From assembly GCA_038224615.1 (NCBI GenBank), contig JBBRFH010000227.1, positions 1 to 5,790 on the forward strand: 5,790 nt of DNA, written 5' to 3'. The stretch comes from JBBRFH01 sp038224615. Its GTDB lineage: Bacteria > Planctomycetota > Phycisphaerae > Tepidisphaerales > Tepidisphaeraceae. Shown one piece after another: positions 1 through 5,790 of this stretch (positions are counted from its first letter, which is position 1; each line of letters starts with the position of its first letter). The notes beneath the pieces were generated by a model, which did not search any database, had not been told where the DNA came from, and was given only the letters and a program-made list of their open reading frames with translations. The position numbers were made by a program, and so were the translations under genes.

Positions 1-1
1 G

Positions 2-691
2 AACATCAAGTACTCCGTCACGCATAACGGCGTCACGACCGTCTACAGCAATCTGGACAGCAGAGTTCGGACGGGTGACACGGTATCTGTCAGTTTCACG
101 GTCCCCGCAGGCGAGTCCGACAAGGTTTCGCTCGTTTCATATCAAGCCCCCAATGGAGCGTTCACCAACCAGGACCTGGCCAAGCAGACCCTGTTTGACC
201 AGGCCACCGGGACGTTTGGTCCAGGGCGCCATACGCTGACGGTGAAGATCTCCGCAAAGCACTTCCAGGTTGATTTCGTGTGCGGTTGTGTGATCCCCAC
301 CTTCGGCGCACCGGGCAGCAACATCGCCTACACACCCCAGAAGCGGCTGATCTCCGCGGCCCGGGGCGGACCTGCTGCAGCGCCAACAGCGATCTCAGGA
401 ATCGTGTTCAACGACCAGAACAAGAACGGCAAGGTCGATACCGGCGAGTCGAGGCTCAGCAACTGGACCGTGTTCCTCGACAACAACAACAACGGCCGAC
501 TCGATGGAGGCGAAGCCAACGTCAAAACCGACTCGAACGGCGCTTACCTGTTCAGTGGGCTGAACGCCGGTCTGGCGAGGCTCAAACTGGTCACGAAGGC
601 CGGATACAAGCTCACCACTTCGCCCGCCAATGTCGCGGTGACCATCGGTCTGAACGCAACCGGACGACTGTTCGGGGTGACGCAGATTTAG
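2..691 (+). CDS. 3' end of a secreted/surface protein with a SdrD_B-like domain (partial)
   Basis: The frame is open from the left edge to TAG at 689-691 (229 residues), so the true start lies outside the window. The GTG at 242 is internal, because upstream codons read as the same kind of protein. Residues 1-115 look beta-rich (TGDTVSVSFTVPAG, FGPGRHTLTVKI) and contain a C-x-C pair at 94/96. I cannot name this module. Residues 131 to about 210 match the SdrD_B/Cna_B-like pattern: ISGIVF opening, D-x-N-x-N-G-x-x-D-x-G-E at 138-149, a second such loop at 160-171, then TDSNGAYLFSGLNAG. These Asp/Asn/Glu loops resemble EF-hand-like Ca2+ sites, which in staphylococcal Sdr proteins stiffen extracellular stalks. 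The protein ends GRLFGVTQI with no visible C-terminal anchor, sorting motif or PEP-CTERM segment, so any anchor or signal must be upstream. Extracellular adhesion or matrix protein is the likely class. The domain call is firm; the role is inferred. Confidence 0.85.
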   Translation, partial: NIKYSVTHNGVTTVYSNLDSRVRTGDTVSVSFTVPAGESDKVSLVSYQAPNGAFTNQDLAKQTLFDQATGTFGPGRHTLTVKISAKHFQVDFVCGCVIPTFGAPGSNIAYTPQKRLISAARGGPAAAPTAISGIVFNDQNKNGKVDTGESRLSNWTVFLDNNNNGRLDGGEANVKTDSNGAYLFSGLNAGLARLKLVTKAGYKLTTSPANVAVTIGLNATGRLFGVTQI

Positions 692-857
692 CACCGGGTG
701 GACCGAGACGGACGTGGAGTTTGCCGTCTCGATGCCCGCGGGCTCGTAGGTCTGGCTGCTCTGCATGTGGCTGTCGGCCAAGAGTCTCAGCGGGCCACCC
801 TGTGCCCCCACCGGCACCCAACTCGCCGGCGGCAGCGTCAAGCCGATCATCGCGTAA
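690..857 (+). pseudogene. probable decayed C-terminal coding remnant with an in-frame TAG
   Basis: The frame with codons beginning at 690 has G or C at nearly every third position from 702 to 854, as the real genes here do. It reads WTETDVEFAVSMPAGS, then TAG at 747-749, then VWLLCMWLSAKSLSGPPCAP and TGTQLAGGSVKPIIA, then TAA at 855-857. A single C-to-T change from CAG (Gln) would explain the TAG. The next stop upstream in this frame is TGA at 678-680 and there is no plausible start, so the 5' part is missing. It follows the SdrD_B gene in a different frame; that gene's own frame reads as Arg/His-rich nonsense past 691. I do not recognise the family. Chance codon bias in GC-rich spacer, or a sequencing error at 747, are the alternatives. 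Confidence 0.45.
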
Positions 858-888
858 GTTGAAAAAGAGCCGGAAGACCCAATGCGAT

Positions 889-970
889 CCACGAATCTTC
901 ACGAATCAACACGAATAAGCCCAATGCATCGGATTAGTTCTTCATTCGTGTAATTCGTGGAGATTCGTGG
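889..970. repeat. imperfect inverted repeat made of CACGAAT units
   Basis: The left arm (889-916) holds three copies of CACGAAT and the right arm (944-970) three copies of its complement ATTCGTG. Both arms use a period of about 9-10 bases. Reverse-complemented, the right arm matches the left with about two mismatches and one single-base gap, around a 27-base spacer (917-943). It is AT-richer than its surroundings and lies between the convergent ends of the SdrD_B gene and the 808-aa gene. The transcript could fold into a long stem and act as a bidirectional terminator or 3' stabiliser, but there is no T-tract. The form resembles dispersed intergenic repeats rather than an insertion sequence: no transposase and no obvious target duplication. 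I see nothing in the rest of this spacer, 858-888 and 971-1040. Confidence 0.8.
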
Positions 971-1040
971 TTAGTCATCTGGCAATCGCGAATCCCGAAC
1001 ACACGAGGCCACGCTGATCGCCCCCGTCTCACGGCGAAGG

Positions 1041-3467
1041 TCATTGCCCCGGAAGCGTGGTAGGCGCGGTCGTGGGCGCGGTGGTAGGCGCGGCGTCGGG
1101 GAGCGCGATGACCGCAGTCGCCAGTTTCTTGATCACCTCGTCGGCATCGGTTGACAACGGCGAGAGCAGTCGGGTTCGGTCGGCCTTGGGTCGGCCCATG
1201 ACCAGCAGCGAGCCGAGCAACCGGGCCTCGACGTCCTTTGATGCCAGCATCGCGTTGATCGGCTCATCGCGCTTCGCCGGATCGGTGGCGCCGACCATGA
1301 GCTGCATCGCGATGGCGCGGACGGTCGATGAGGCATCCTCCTCCGATGACTTTTTCACCAACGCCTGCGCCTGGGTCGCCAGTTGCTTGAGTTCATCGCC
1401 CGGCTGCTGGGCGAGCAACACAGCGTTGCCGGCGATGGCTTGCAGCGCGTGCAGGCGGGCGGTGGCGTCGGGGCTTTTTAGCTGCTCGATCAACTGCTGT
1501 CGCCCTTCCGGACGGTGGAACGATGCCACCCGGCGGTCGATCACGCTGCGCGACTGGGCACGGAACCCGCCCGGACCCGGGATGATGCCGTTGGCGGCGA
1601 GCATCGGGTTGGCAATGGCGGACACGTAGACCGCCATCGACACCTGTGGGTTGGCGGTCATGAAGCCGAACACCTGCGGGCTGTCGACGCGCACGCTGGT
1701 GGTAATGCGCTGTCGCGGCTGAAGGACGATCGCGCCGGTCATGCGTGCCGAGGCCGCGCCGGGGAACGCCTGCTCGACCGCGCCGCGCACGGTGGCGTCC
1801 AATATCACCTGCTGATCGACCGGCCCGCCCGGGCCGATGACCAGCGGGCGGGTGCCGATATTCTGCATGGTGACGCTCATCACCAGCGGTTCGCCGACAT
1901 CGCACTGGGCTTTGATCACGTCGACATCGATGACGTAGAACGAGCGGCCGTTCTTCGCGAACGCGAGCCAGTCGGTCGGCAGCTTGGCGGCCTCGGCGAT
2001 GACTGCATCGGCGTCAGGGGTGCGAAGCGGGATCGGCCCGAGGTCGCGCAGAGTCCAGCGCATCGTCGCGCCCCACACGCCGGTGGGCAGCTCGGCGATC
2101 AGCTTCTGCGCTTCGGGCAATAGCGTTTCCTTCACTTCACCGGCTTTCAGGCGGACGGCCAGCATCCCGGCCCGCGAGAGCTGATCGTGATCGGCCAGCG
2201 GCGCGAACTTGGCCTTGGCGTCGCCGAACTGCTGTCCCTTCAGCGCCGCAAATGCTGCGGCGCGCGGAAGCGTGTCGTTCTTGTCCGGGCCGATCGTCGT
2301 GAAGGCTTCGGCGATGGTGACGTCGGGCGCGTTGCCGGCGAAGAACGCATCGAGCCAGACGATGTCCCCCAGCGCCGCTTGATAAGTCCGGGCCAGTTGC
2401 GGGCTGTTCAGTTCTACGATCGCGGCGGCATCCGCCTTCACGTCGGGCAGCGCGATCGGCGCATCGTCGGCGAGCTTCGGCGCCTTCGGGTCGACCGACG
2501 TGTGCAGCAGCATGACGGTGCGAACCAGCGCCTGCCGCGCCGCCGTGTACGCGACGGTGGCGGCGTTCTTGTCCTCAAGTTGCTGGGCGACCAGCACCCG
2601 CATGAACTGGGCCTCGGCCCAATTGGGGCTGAGCTGCGCCGCGGTCTGCGCCAACGCGACGGCGGGCCTGGGCTGGCCGGCGGCGAGCAGGAGCGCGGCG
2701 TAGTTGGCGAGGTCGTCGGGCGACGTAGCGGTGTCGGCGTTGGCGACGAGTTGCTTGTAAAGCGCCAGCGACTGATCGCTGGCACCGGCCCGCGCCAATT
2801 CATCGGCCAGCATCCCCATTGCGGGGAACGCCATCGGGTTGGCCTGCAGCACCGCCACCAGCGCCCCAGCCCGCTGCGGGGCGGGCACCGACGCCGACAT
2901 CGAACGCGACAGCTTGAATTGCAGCGCCTTCGGATTGAGCGGATTGAGCTTGAGGGATTCGTTGATCGCGGCACTGGCGTCGTCGTCGCGGGCGCGCTCC
3001 GATTCGATCGTCGCCAGTTGCACCGCCGCGTGCGAGCGGACCTCCGCCGGCACCGACGGCGCGGCCATCACCTGCCGCAGGTACGCAGCCTTTTGGTCGG
3101 CCGACTCCATGCGGTCGCACAGGAGGTCGATCGTCTGCACCTGCGCCAGTTGGTCGGTGAGATCGAGCTTGCGGAACTTGCCGAGCAGCTCGATCGCCTT
3201 GTCACGGTTGCCCAGCCGCAGGCGCAGATCGGCGGCGGTGCGGAGCAGACGCTGGTCCTCGCCGATCATCCGCTCTGCGGCATCGGCCAGGGCACCGGCG
3301 ATGGGGAGCGACTCGGCACTGTCGGTCATCGCCATGCCCGTTTGCATCAGCCGCTCGGCGAGGTCCGCCTGCTCGGGAGAGGCGGCGAGGCAGGTCGCGG
3401 AAGTGGCGGAACAGGTGAGCAGGATCGGGATGATCGACCGGCGACAAAGCGAGGAGGGTGATTTCAT
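1041..3467 (-). CDS. exported 808-aa TPR / beta-domain / HEAT-like repeat protein, function unknown
   Basis: The frame runs on for 92 codons 5' of the chosen start, but ATG at 3467-3465 is preferred. It opens a typical signal peptide (MKSPSSLCRRSIIPILLTCS..., cleavage probably near Ala28/29) and leaves the upstream gene intact. Cys19 (LLTC) and Cys26 lack a good lipobox, so periplasmic export is likelier than a lipoprotein. Residues about 35-320 are Ala/Leu-rich paired helices of TPR type (for example 80-100, 150-185, 220-245, 253-282, 284-312). Residues about 345-500 are helical and unassigned. Residues about 508-620 look like a beta-sandwich (YVIDVDVIKAQCDVGEPLVM, then IGTRPLVIGPGGPV). Residues about 650-790 resemble HEAT repeats (LIEQLKSPDATARLHALQAI; ASSTVRAIAMQLMVGA). 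The end is a short APTTAPTTAPTT linker and LPGQ. No catalytic motif is visible, so a scaffold or binding role is inferred. No Shine-Dalgarno site precedes the ATG. The 102-aa membrane gene lies 38 bp upstream, probably in the same operon. Confidence 0.85.
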   Translation of the reverse strand: MKSPSSLCRRSIIPILLTCSATSATCLAASPEQADLAERLMQTGMAMTDSAESLPIAGALADAAERMIGEDQRLLRTAADLRLRLGNRDKAIELLGKFRKLDLTDQLAQVQTIDLLCDRMESADQKAAYLRQVMAAPSVPAEVRSHAAVQLATIESERARDDDASAAINESLKLNPLNPKALQFKLSRSMSASVPAPQRAGALVAVLQANPMAFPAMGMLADELARAGASDQSLALYKQLVANADTATSPDDLANYAALLLAAGQPRPAVALAQTAAQLSPNWAEAQFMRVLVAQQLEDKNAATVAYTAARQALVRTVMLLHTSVDPKAPKLADDAPIALPDVKADAAAIVELNSPQLARTYQAALGDIVWLDAFFAGNAPDVTIAEAFTTIGPDKNDTLPRAAAFAALKGQQFGDAKAKFAPLADHDQLSRAGMLAVRLKAGEVKETLLPEAQKLIAELPTGVWGATMRWTLRDLGPIPLRTPDADAVIAEAAKLPTDWLAFAKNGRSFYVIDVDVIKAQCDVGEPLVMSVTMQNIGTRPLVIGPGGPVDQQVILDATVRGAVEQAFPGAASARMTGAIVLQPRQRITTSVRVDSPQVFGFMTANPQVSMAVYVSAIANPMLAANGIIPGPGGFRAQSRSVIDRRVASFHRPEGRQQLIEQLKSPDATARLHALQAIAGNAVLLAQQPGDELKQLATQAQALVKKSSEEDASSTVRAIAMQLMVGATDPAKRDEPINAMLASKDVEARLLGSLLVMGRPKADRTRLLSPLSTDADEVIKKLATAVIALPDAAPTTAPTTAPTTLPGQ
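1057..1092. repeat. three 12-bp tandem units encoding the APTT tail
   Basis: Units at 1057-1068 and 1081-1092 are identical (GTGGTAGGCGCG on the plus strand). The middle unit, 1069-1080, differs at two positions. On the minus strand they encode the repeated Ala-Pro-Thr-Thr near the C-terminus of the 808-aa protein. The whole-codon period keeps the frame, so copy number could vary without breaking the gene. A disordered linker is the likely product. Confidence 0.85.
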
Positions 3468-3505
3468 GGGCGTGCGTTTGGTATGAGTGAACAAAGGGGA
3501 AGTCC

Positions 3506-3814
3506 TTAACCTTGTGCAACCAGCCCCAGCGCCGCCGCACTGACTGCGGCGACGCAGCAGACGATGGCGGCGGTCAGTCGAAGGGCTTCGTGAAGAGAGC
3601 GAAACTGGTAGAGGCCGCCGAGAACGAACGTGATCAACACGACCTGCGCCCCCGCCGCCGACGCGATCGCCAGGCAACGGGCGGCCCACTTGAGGGCATC
3701 GCCCCGCGGAAGCGACTGCGCCAGCGGGACCGCGTCGAACCACGCCCAGATCGCCGTCACCATCAGCGCCACCGCAACGACGCTGCCGAAGAGGGTTAGA
3801 AGGGTCTTTGCCAT
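3506..3814 (-). CDS. small integral membrane protein, three predicted helices, function unknown
   Basis: It encodes 102 residues from ATG at 3814-3812 to TAA at 3508-3506. The frame is open for 46 codons further 5', but that stretch reads as low-complexity spacer translation (Arg/Pro/Cys-rich) and crosses a palindromic repeat, whereas MAKTLLTLFG starts directly on a membrane helix. Hydrophobic segments lie at about residues 4-27, 45-68 and 76-100. Charged or polar links lie at 28-44 (with LPRGDALKW) and 69-75 (YQFRSLHE). There is no signal-peptide cleavage site, cysteine motif or catalytic residue that I can identify, and I do not recognise the family. No convincing Shine-Dalgarno site precedes the ATG; a promoter with an extended -10 ends about 45 bp upstream. 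The exported 808-aa protein starts 38 bp downstream on the same strand, so they are probably co-transcribed and may act together at the inner membrane. Confidence 0.75.
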   Translation of the reverse strand: MAKTLLTLFGSVVAVALMVTAIWAWFDAVPLAQSLPRGDALKWAARCLAIASAAGAQVVLITFVLGGLYQFRSLHEALRLTAAIVCCVAAVSAAALGLVAQG

Positions 3815-3858
3815 ACGATTACGGTCCGCCGCGGGCCGCGTGGCCTGCGTCGGCGACC

Positions 3859-3867
3859 ATTCTAACA
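3859..3867 (-). promoter_or_regulatory. candidate extended -10 promoter for the minus-strand gene pair
   Basis: Read on the minus strand this is TGTTAGAAT: the TGn extension plus TAGAAT, one base from TATAAT. No good -35 hexamer lies 16-18 bp upstream, which is tolerated in sigma70-type extended -10 promoters. Transcription would begin near 3852 and give a leader of about 38 nt before the ATG at 3814. Its position and match make it the best candidate in the spacer, but a nine-base match can occur by chance. Confidence 0.45.
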
Positions 3868-3910
3868 CAGCGGGGCACCCGCCGACGAATACCGCATCTG
3901 GGCATTGATA

Positions 3911-3936
3911 CCCTCTCCCGGTAATCCGGGAGAGGG
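3911..3936. repeat. perfect 11-bp palindrome with TAAT loop
   Basis: CCCTCTCCCGG at 3911-3921 pairs perfectly with CCGGGAGAGGG at 3926-3936 around the four-base loop TAAT. No T-run follows on either strand, and it lies between two divergent gene starts, so it is not a normal terminator. It lies upstream of both candidate promoter cores and would be in neither mRNA. This suits a REP-like dispersed intergenic palindrome or a binding site. I recall similar CCCTCTCCCGG hairpins as multi-copy elements in planctomycete genomes, but could not check that here. Confidence 0.8.
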
Positions 3937-3968
3937 AGACCATCGCGCACATGCGACTGCCCCGGACC

Positions 3969-3986
3969 TTCTGTGCGTTCTGTGCA
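3969..3986 (+). repeat. 9-bp direct repeat TTCTGTGC(G/A)
   Basis: TTCTGTGCG at 3969-3977 is followed directly by TTCTGTGCA at 3978-3986. The pair ends about 30 bp upstream of the candidate -10 of the 520-aa gene. Head-to-tail sites here could bind an activator. The same short-period, TGTG-rich style is seen in the repeat at 889-970, so a degenerate intergenic repeat is an equal alternative. Confidence 0.6.
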
Positions 3987-4013
3987 ACTTGGGTGCTTTG
4001 GCGACGGAACTTC

Positions 4014-4022
4014 TGTTATACT
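4014..4022 (+). promoter_or_regulatory. candidate extended -10 promoter for the 520-aa gene
   Basis: The sequence TGTTATACT has the TGn extension and TATACT, one base from TATAAT. Upstream, TGCTTT at 3994-3999 sits at 17-bp spacing but is a poor -35. Transcription would begin near 4029 and give a leader of about 127 nt before the ATG at 4156. It is the clearest AT-rich promoter-like element in this otherwise GC-rich spacer. The spacer 3815-4155 contains no gene, only this element, its minus-strand counterpart, the palindrome, the direct repeat and a leader hairpin. Confidence 0.55.
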
Positions 4023-4081
4023 GCAATCGGTCGTAAGCGGGTCCACTTCGTTCGCTTGCCGGCCGTGATGGGCAGAGTCGC

Positions 4082-4106
4082 GTGTGCCGGGGACGGGCGG
4101 GCACAC
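4082..4106 (+). other. possible 7-bp hairpin in the 5' leader
   Basis: GTGTGCC at 4082-4088 is complementary to GGCACAC at 4100-4106 with an 11-base G-rich loop. It lies inside the predicted leader of the 520-aa gene and ends 36 bases before the Shine-Dalgarno site. No T-tract or riboswitch-like conserved core is visible, so a regulatory role is speculative. Confidence 0.35.
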
Positions 4107-4142
4107 TTCACGCGATCAGGTCCGATCATGCGATCCCGGCTG

Positions 4143-4148
4143 AAGGAG
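4143..4148 (+). promoter_or_regulatory. Shine-Dalgarno site AAGGAG
   Basis: AAGGAG ends 7 bases before the ATG at 4156. This fixes that start over the TTG at 4150, which would be only 1 base away. It is the only clear Shine-Dalgarno site before a gene in the window, as both minus-strand genes lack one. Confidence 0.85.
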
Positions 4149-4155
4149 TTTGCTG

Positions 4156-5718
4156 ATGTCTACCCTCGAACAAAAGGGGGTCGGTGACGAGGTGTCTGCG
4201 GGCGCCAAAAAACCGTGCTGCGTCTGCGGAACCGACCTCAGCGCCACCGCGCGACAACGCGATTCGTCCGGCCGCTACTGGTGCGCCGATTGCGCCCGCG
4301 TCGACCAGACCGAGAGGCCCCAGGGCCTCCCTCCCTGCTCCGAGTGCGGCATTCCCAGCAAGGCGCTCGCGCTCTGGAAGAACACCGACGAACTGATCTG
4401 CCCCGACTGCGCCAACGTCCGTAACGACATCGAGCAGACCTGCATCCTCCGTCGCCAGGCAGTGACCAGTCATCCCGAACACCGCATCCGCCGGTATCGC
4501 GGCGAAGTCGCGGTGTCGACTGTCGCCTTCATCGGCGCGCTGGTGCTCGGGTACTTCTTCGTTCAACTCAAGGGCGGCAACGCCTATCCCGACCTCCGCT
4601 GGGGACACTTCGACAACTGGCTGAACGTCGTCTGCGTCGCGATGGGCGTGCTGACGGTCGTCGGGCTGCAGGTCTCGATCGTCGTGCGCAACCGGCTTCG
4701 GCTCCGCGCGTACGATGATTTGCAGCACAACGTCGTCAACCAGTTCATGGCGCTCGGCGAACAGAACCAGCCGCAGAACATCGTCGAAAATCTCGATCCG
4801 GTGCGCAAGCAGGTGGAGCGTGCGTTCCACCGCATCGAGGCCGCCGCCCAGCGCGGCTCGGAAGCGGCCGGCAGGCTCGTCGCCAATTTCGTCCGGCTCC
4901 ACAACCCGTACCCGTCGATCGAGTTCCTCCAGGCACAACGCCCCGGCACGTGCGACCTCGCCGCCCGCAACCGCGAGATCGAAACCCTCGCCTACCTCGC
5001 CGGCGACTGGGACGCGGCGATGGACGCCATTAACAGTGTCCTGCTGCGCCTCCCCGACGACATCGACGCCATGCAAAGGCAGGCGCTGATCTACTTTCTC
5101 AAGGGGCAGATTGACCTGGCGAAGAAGAACTTCACCCGCGTCATCAAGATCGCCCGGGTGCGCGGCGAAGGTTTGGAACTGGCGACCGCGTACTCGAACG
5201 TGGCGTTGCTGCACCAACTGATCGAAGAAATCGACGACGCCGAAAAACGCCACACACAGGCGCTGGTGCTCTACCGCAAGCTCGGCGGGCTGGAAGACCG
5301 GATGGCCGACGCATACGGCAACATCGGGTTCATCCACAACAAGCGTGGCGAAGGCCGCGACGCCGAGACGATGTTCCGCCGGGCATTGCAGATCAACAAC
5401 AAGCTCGACCGCGAGGAAAGCATCGCCGTCTGCTGCGGCGTGCTGGGGCTGTTCATCTACAACAACGACGGCGACCTCCGCGAAGCCGAGCGCATTCTCC
5501 GTGGGGCCACCAATCTGAACGTCCATCTCGGCCGGTTCGGCGCCGTCGCCGCCGCGTACGGCAACATCGGCCTCGTCCGCGCCAAGCGCAAGGACTACCG
5601 CACCGCGCGGCAGATGCTCCTCAAGGCGCTCGGCATCTACCAGCGCCTCAATCGCCAGAAAATGGTCCACAAGGTGCAGGCGATGCTCACCCAGCTTTCT
5701 AAGGCCACGCCGAGCTAA
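4156..5718 (+). CDS. membrane protein with two zinc-ribbon-like modules, two TM helices and about six TPRs
   Basis: It encodes 520 residues, ATG at 4156 to TAA at 5716-5718. The N-terminus has four CxxC pairs: Cys21/24 with Cys43/46, and Cys61/64 with Cys82/85. That gives two four-Cys Zn sites of zinc-ribbon or treble-clef type. Hydrophobic helices lie at about 118-137 and 155-177. The basic stretches at 109-115 (HRIRRYR) and 178-185 (RNRLRLRA), with the positive-inside rule, put both the zinc modules and the C-terminal domain in the cytoplasm and residues 138-154 outside. Residues about 186-265 are helical. From about 275 come six TPR-like units (275-308, 309-340, 343-378, 384-418, 423-458, 464-498), with typical AYGNIGFIHNKRGEGRDAE and AYGNIGLVRAKRKDYRTA cores of the longer kinesin-light-chain-like kind. 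No enzymatic or DNA-binding domain is seen. A membrane-tethered protein-binding scaffold is inferred. It is transcribed divergently from the membrane/TPR gene pair. Confidence 0.9.
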   Translation: MSTLEQKGVGDEVSAGAKKPCCVCGTDLSATARQRDSSGRYWCADCARVDQTERPQGLPPCSECGIPSKALALWKNTDELICPDCANVRNDIEQTCILRRQAVTSHPEHRIRRYRGEVAVSTVAFIGALVLGYFFVQLKGGNAYPDLRWGHFDNWLNVVCVAMGVLTVVGLQVSIVVRNRLRLRAYDDLQHNVVNQFMALGEQNQPQNIVENLDPVRKQVERAFHRIEAAAQRGSEAAGRLVANFVRLHNPYPSIEFLQAQRPGTCDLAARNREIETLAYLAGDWDAAMDAINSVLLRLPDDIDAMQRQALIYFLKGQIDLAKKNFTRVIKIARVRGEGLELATAYSNVALLHQLIEEIDDAEKRHTQALVLYRKLGGLEDRMADAYGNIGFIHNKRGEGRDAETMFRRALQINNKLDREESIAVCCGVLGLFIYNNDGDLREAERILRGATNLNVHLGRFGAVAAAYGNIGLVRAKRKDYRTARQMLLKALGIYQRLNRQKMVHKVQAMLTQLSKATPS

Positions 5719-5790
5719 TCGGTGCCGACCATGCTGCGGACGACTGCCCAAGCCGACCTCGCGACGCCTGCTGACGTGCGCTCTTAAAGC

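Noticed and set aside
395..892. 165-codon minus-strand open frame across the SdrD_B gene end and spacer
   Set aside because: Most of it is the complement of the SdrD_B domain, with no recognisable fold. The plus strand has better codon bias in both halves.
280..918. 212-codon plus-strand open frame overlapping the SdrD_B gene
   Set aside because: The product is Arg/Gln-rich and low-complexity, typical of an out-of-frame shadow.
889..970. CRISPR array
   Set aside because: The units are only 7 bases with 2-3 base gaps and are arranged as an inverted pair. There are no 28-37 base repeats, no unique spacers and no cas genes.
2187..3461. 424-codon open frame on the plus strand opposite the 808-aa gene
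   Set aside because: It is an Arg/Gly/His-rich antisense shadow; the minus frame has a signal peptide and repeat structure.
3468..3743. 92-codon N-terminal extension of the 808-aa gene
   Set aside because: It is Arg/Gly-rich, overlaps the 102-aa membrane gene in another frame, and would bury the signal peptide.
4113..4136. three GATC sites close together before the Shine-Dalgarno site
   Set aside because: Clustered GATC suggested Dam-type control, but GATC is common in this GC-rich DNA and no true palindrome is formed.
4126..5751. 541-codon open frame on the minus strand opposite the Zn/TPR gene
   Set aside because: It is a mirror of the GC-rich codon bias of the plus-strand gene. The product is Val/Ala/Asp-rich with no domain, whereas the plus frame has clear CxxC, TM and TPR features and a Shine-Dalgarno site.
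5731..5787. 18-codon ATG-to-TAA mini-ORF after the Zn/TPR gene
   Set aside because: There is no ribosome site, no recognisable peptide, and the length is expected by chance.

Overview
The window is GC-rich bacterial DNA with a strong G/C bias at third codon positions. It most resembles a planctomycete, perhaps of the Phycisphaerae/Tepidisphaera type. The reasons are a SdrD_B-type surface protein with calcium-loop motifs, large TPR proteins of unknown function, an Ala-Pro-Thr-Thr tail, little use of Shine-Dalgarno sites, and abundant short palindromic intergenic repeats. This placement is inference, because no rRNA or other marker gene is present.

Layout: (1) At 2-691 (+) lies the 3' end of a large secreted or surface protein. 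It has a beta-rich module followed by one SdrD_B-like domain carrying two D-x-N-x-N-G-x-x-D-x-G-E loops. (2) At 692-1040, between convergent genes, there is a probable decayed coding remnant (about 690-857, one in-frame TAG) and an inverted repeat (889-970) built from copies of CACGAAT. (3) At 1041-3814 (-) there is a two-gene unit. A 102-aa membrane protein with three likely membrane helices comes first, followed after a 38-bp gap by an 808-aa exported protein. The latter combines TPR-like helical repeats, a beta domain, HEAT-like helices and an Ala-Pro-Thr tail. (4) At 3815-4155 is a divergent promoter region. It has an extended -10 element on each strand, a perfect 11-bp hairpin and a 9-bp direct repeat. 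(5) At 4156-5718 (+) is a 520-aa protein with two zinc-ribbon-like four-cysteine modules, two membrane helices and about six TPRs. (6) The tail 5719-5790 holds nothing supportable.

The divergent arrangement places a membrane-tethered cytoplasmic Zn/TPR protein opposite an exported TPR/HEAT protein with a small membrane partner. A shared role in assembly or scaffolding at the envelope is possible, but nothing in the sequence gives a catalytic function. I see no phage, transposase, CRISPR array, tRNA or rRNA. The most unusual items are the Zn-ribbon/2TM/TPR architecture, the decayed coding remnant and the intergenic repeats. None of them shows that a new system is present.
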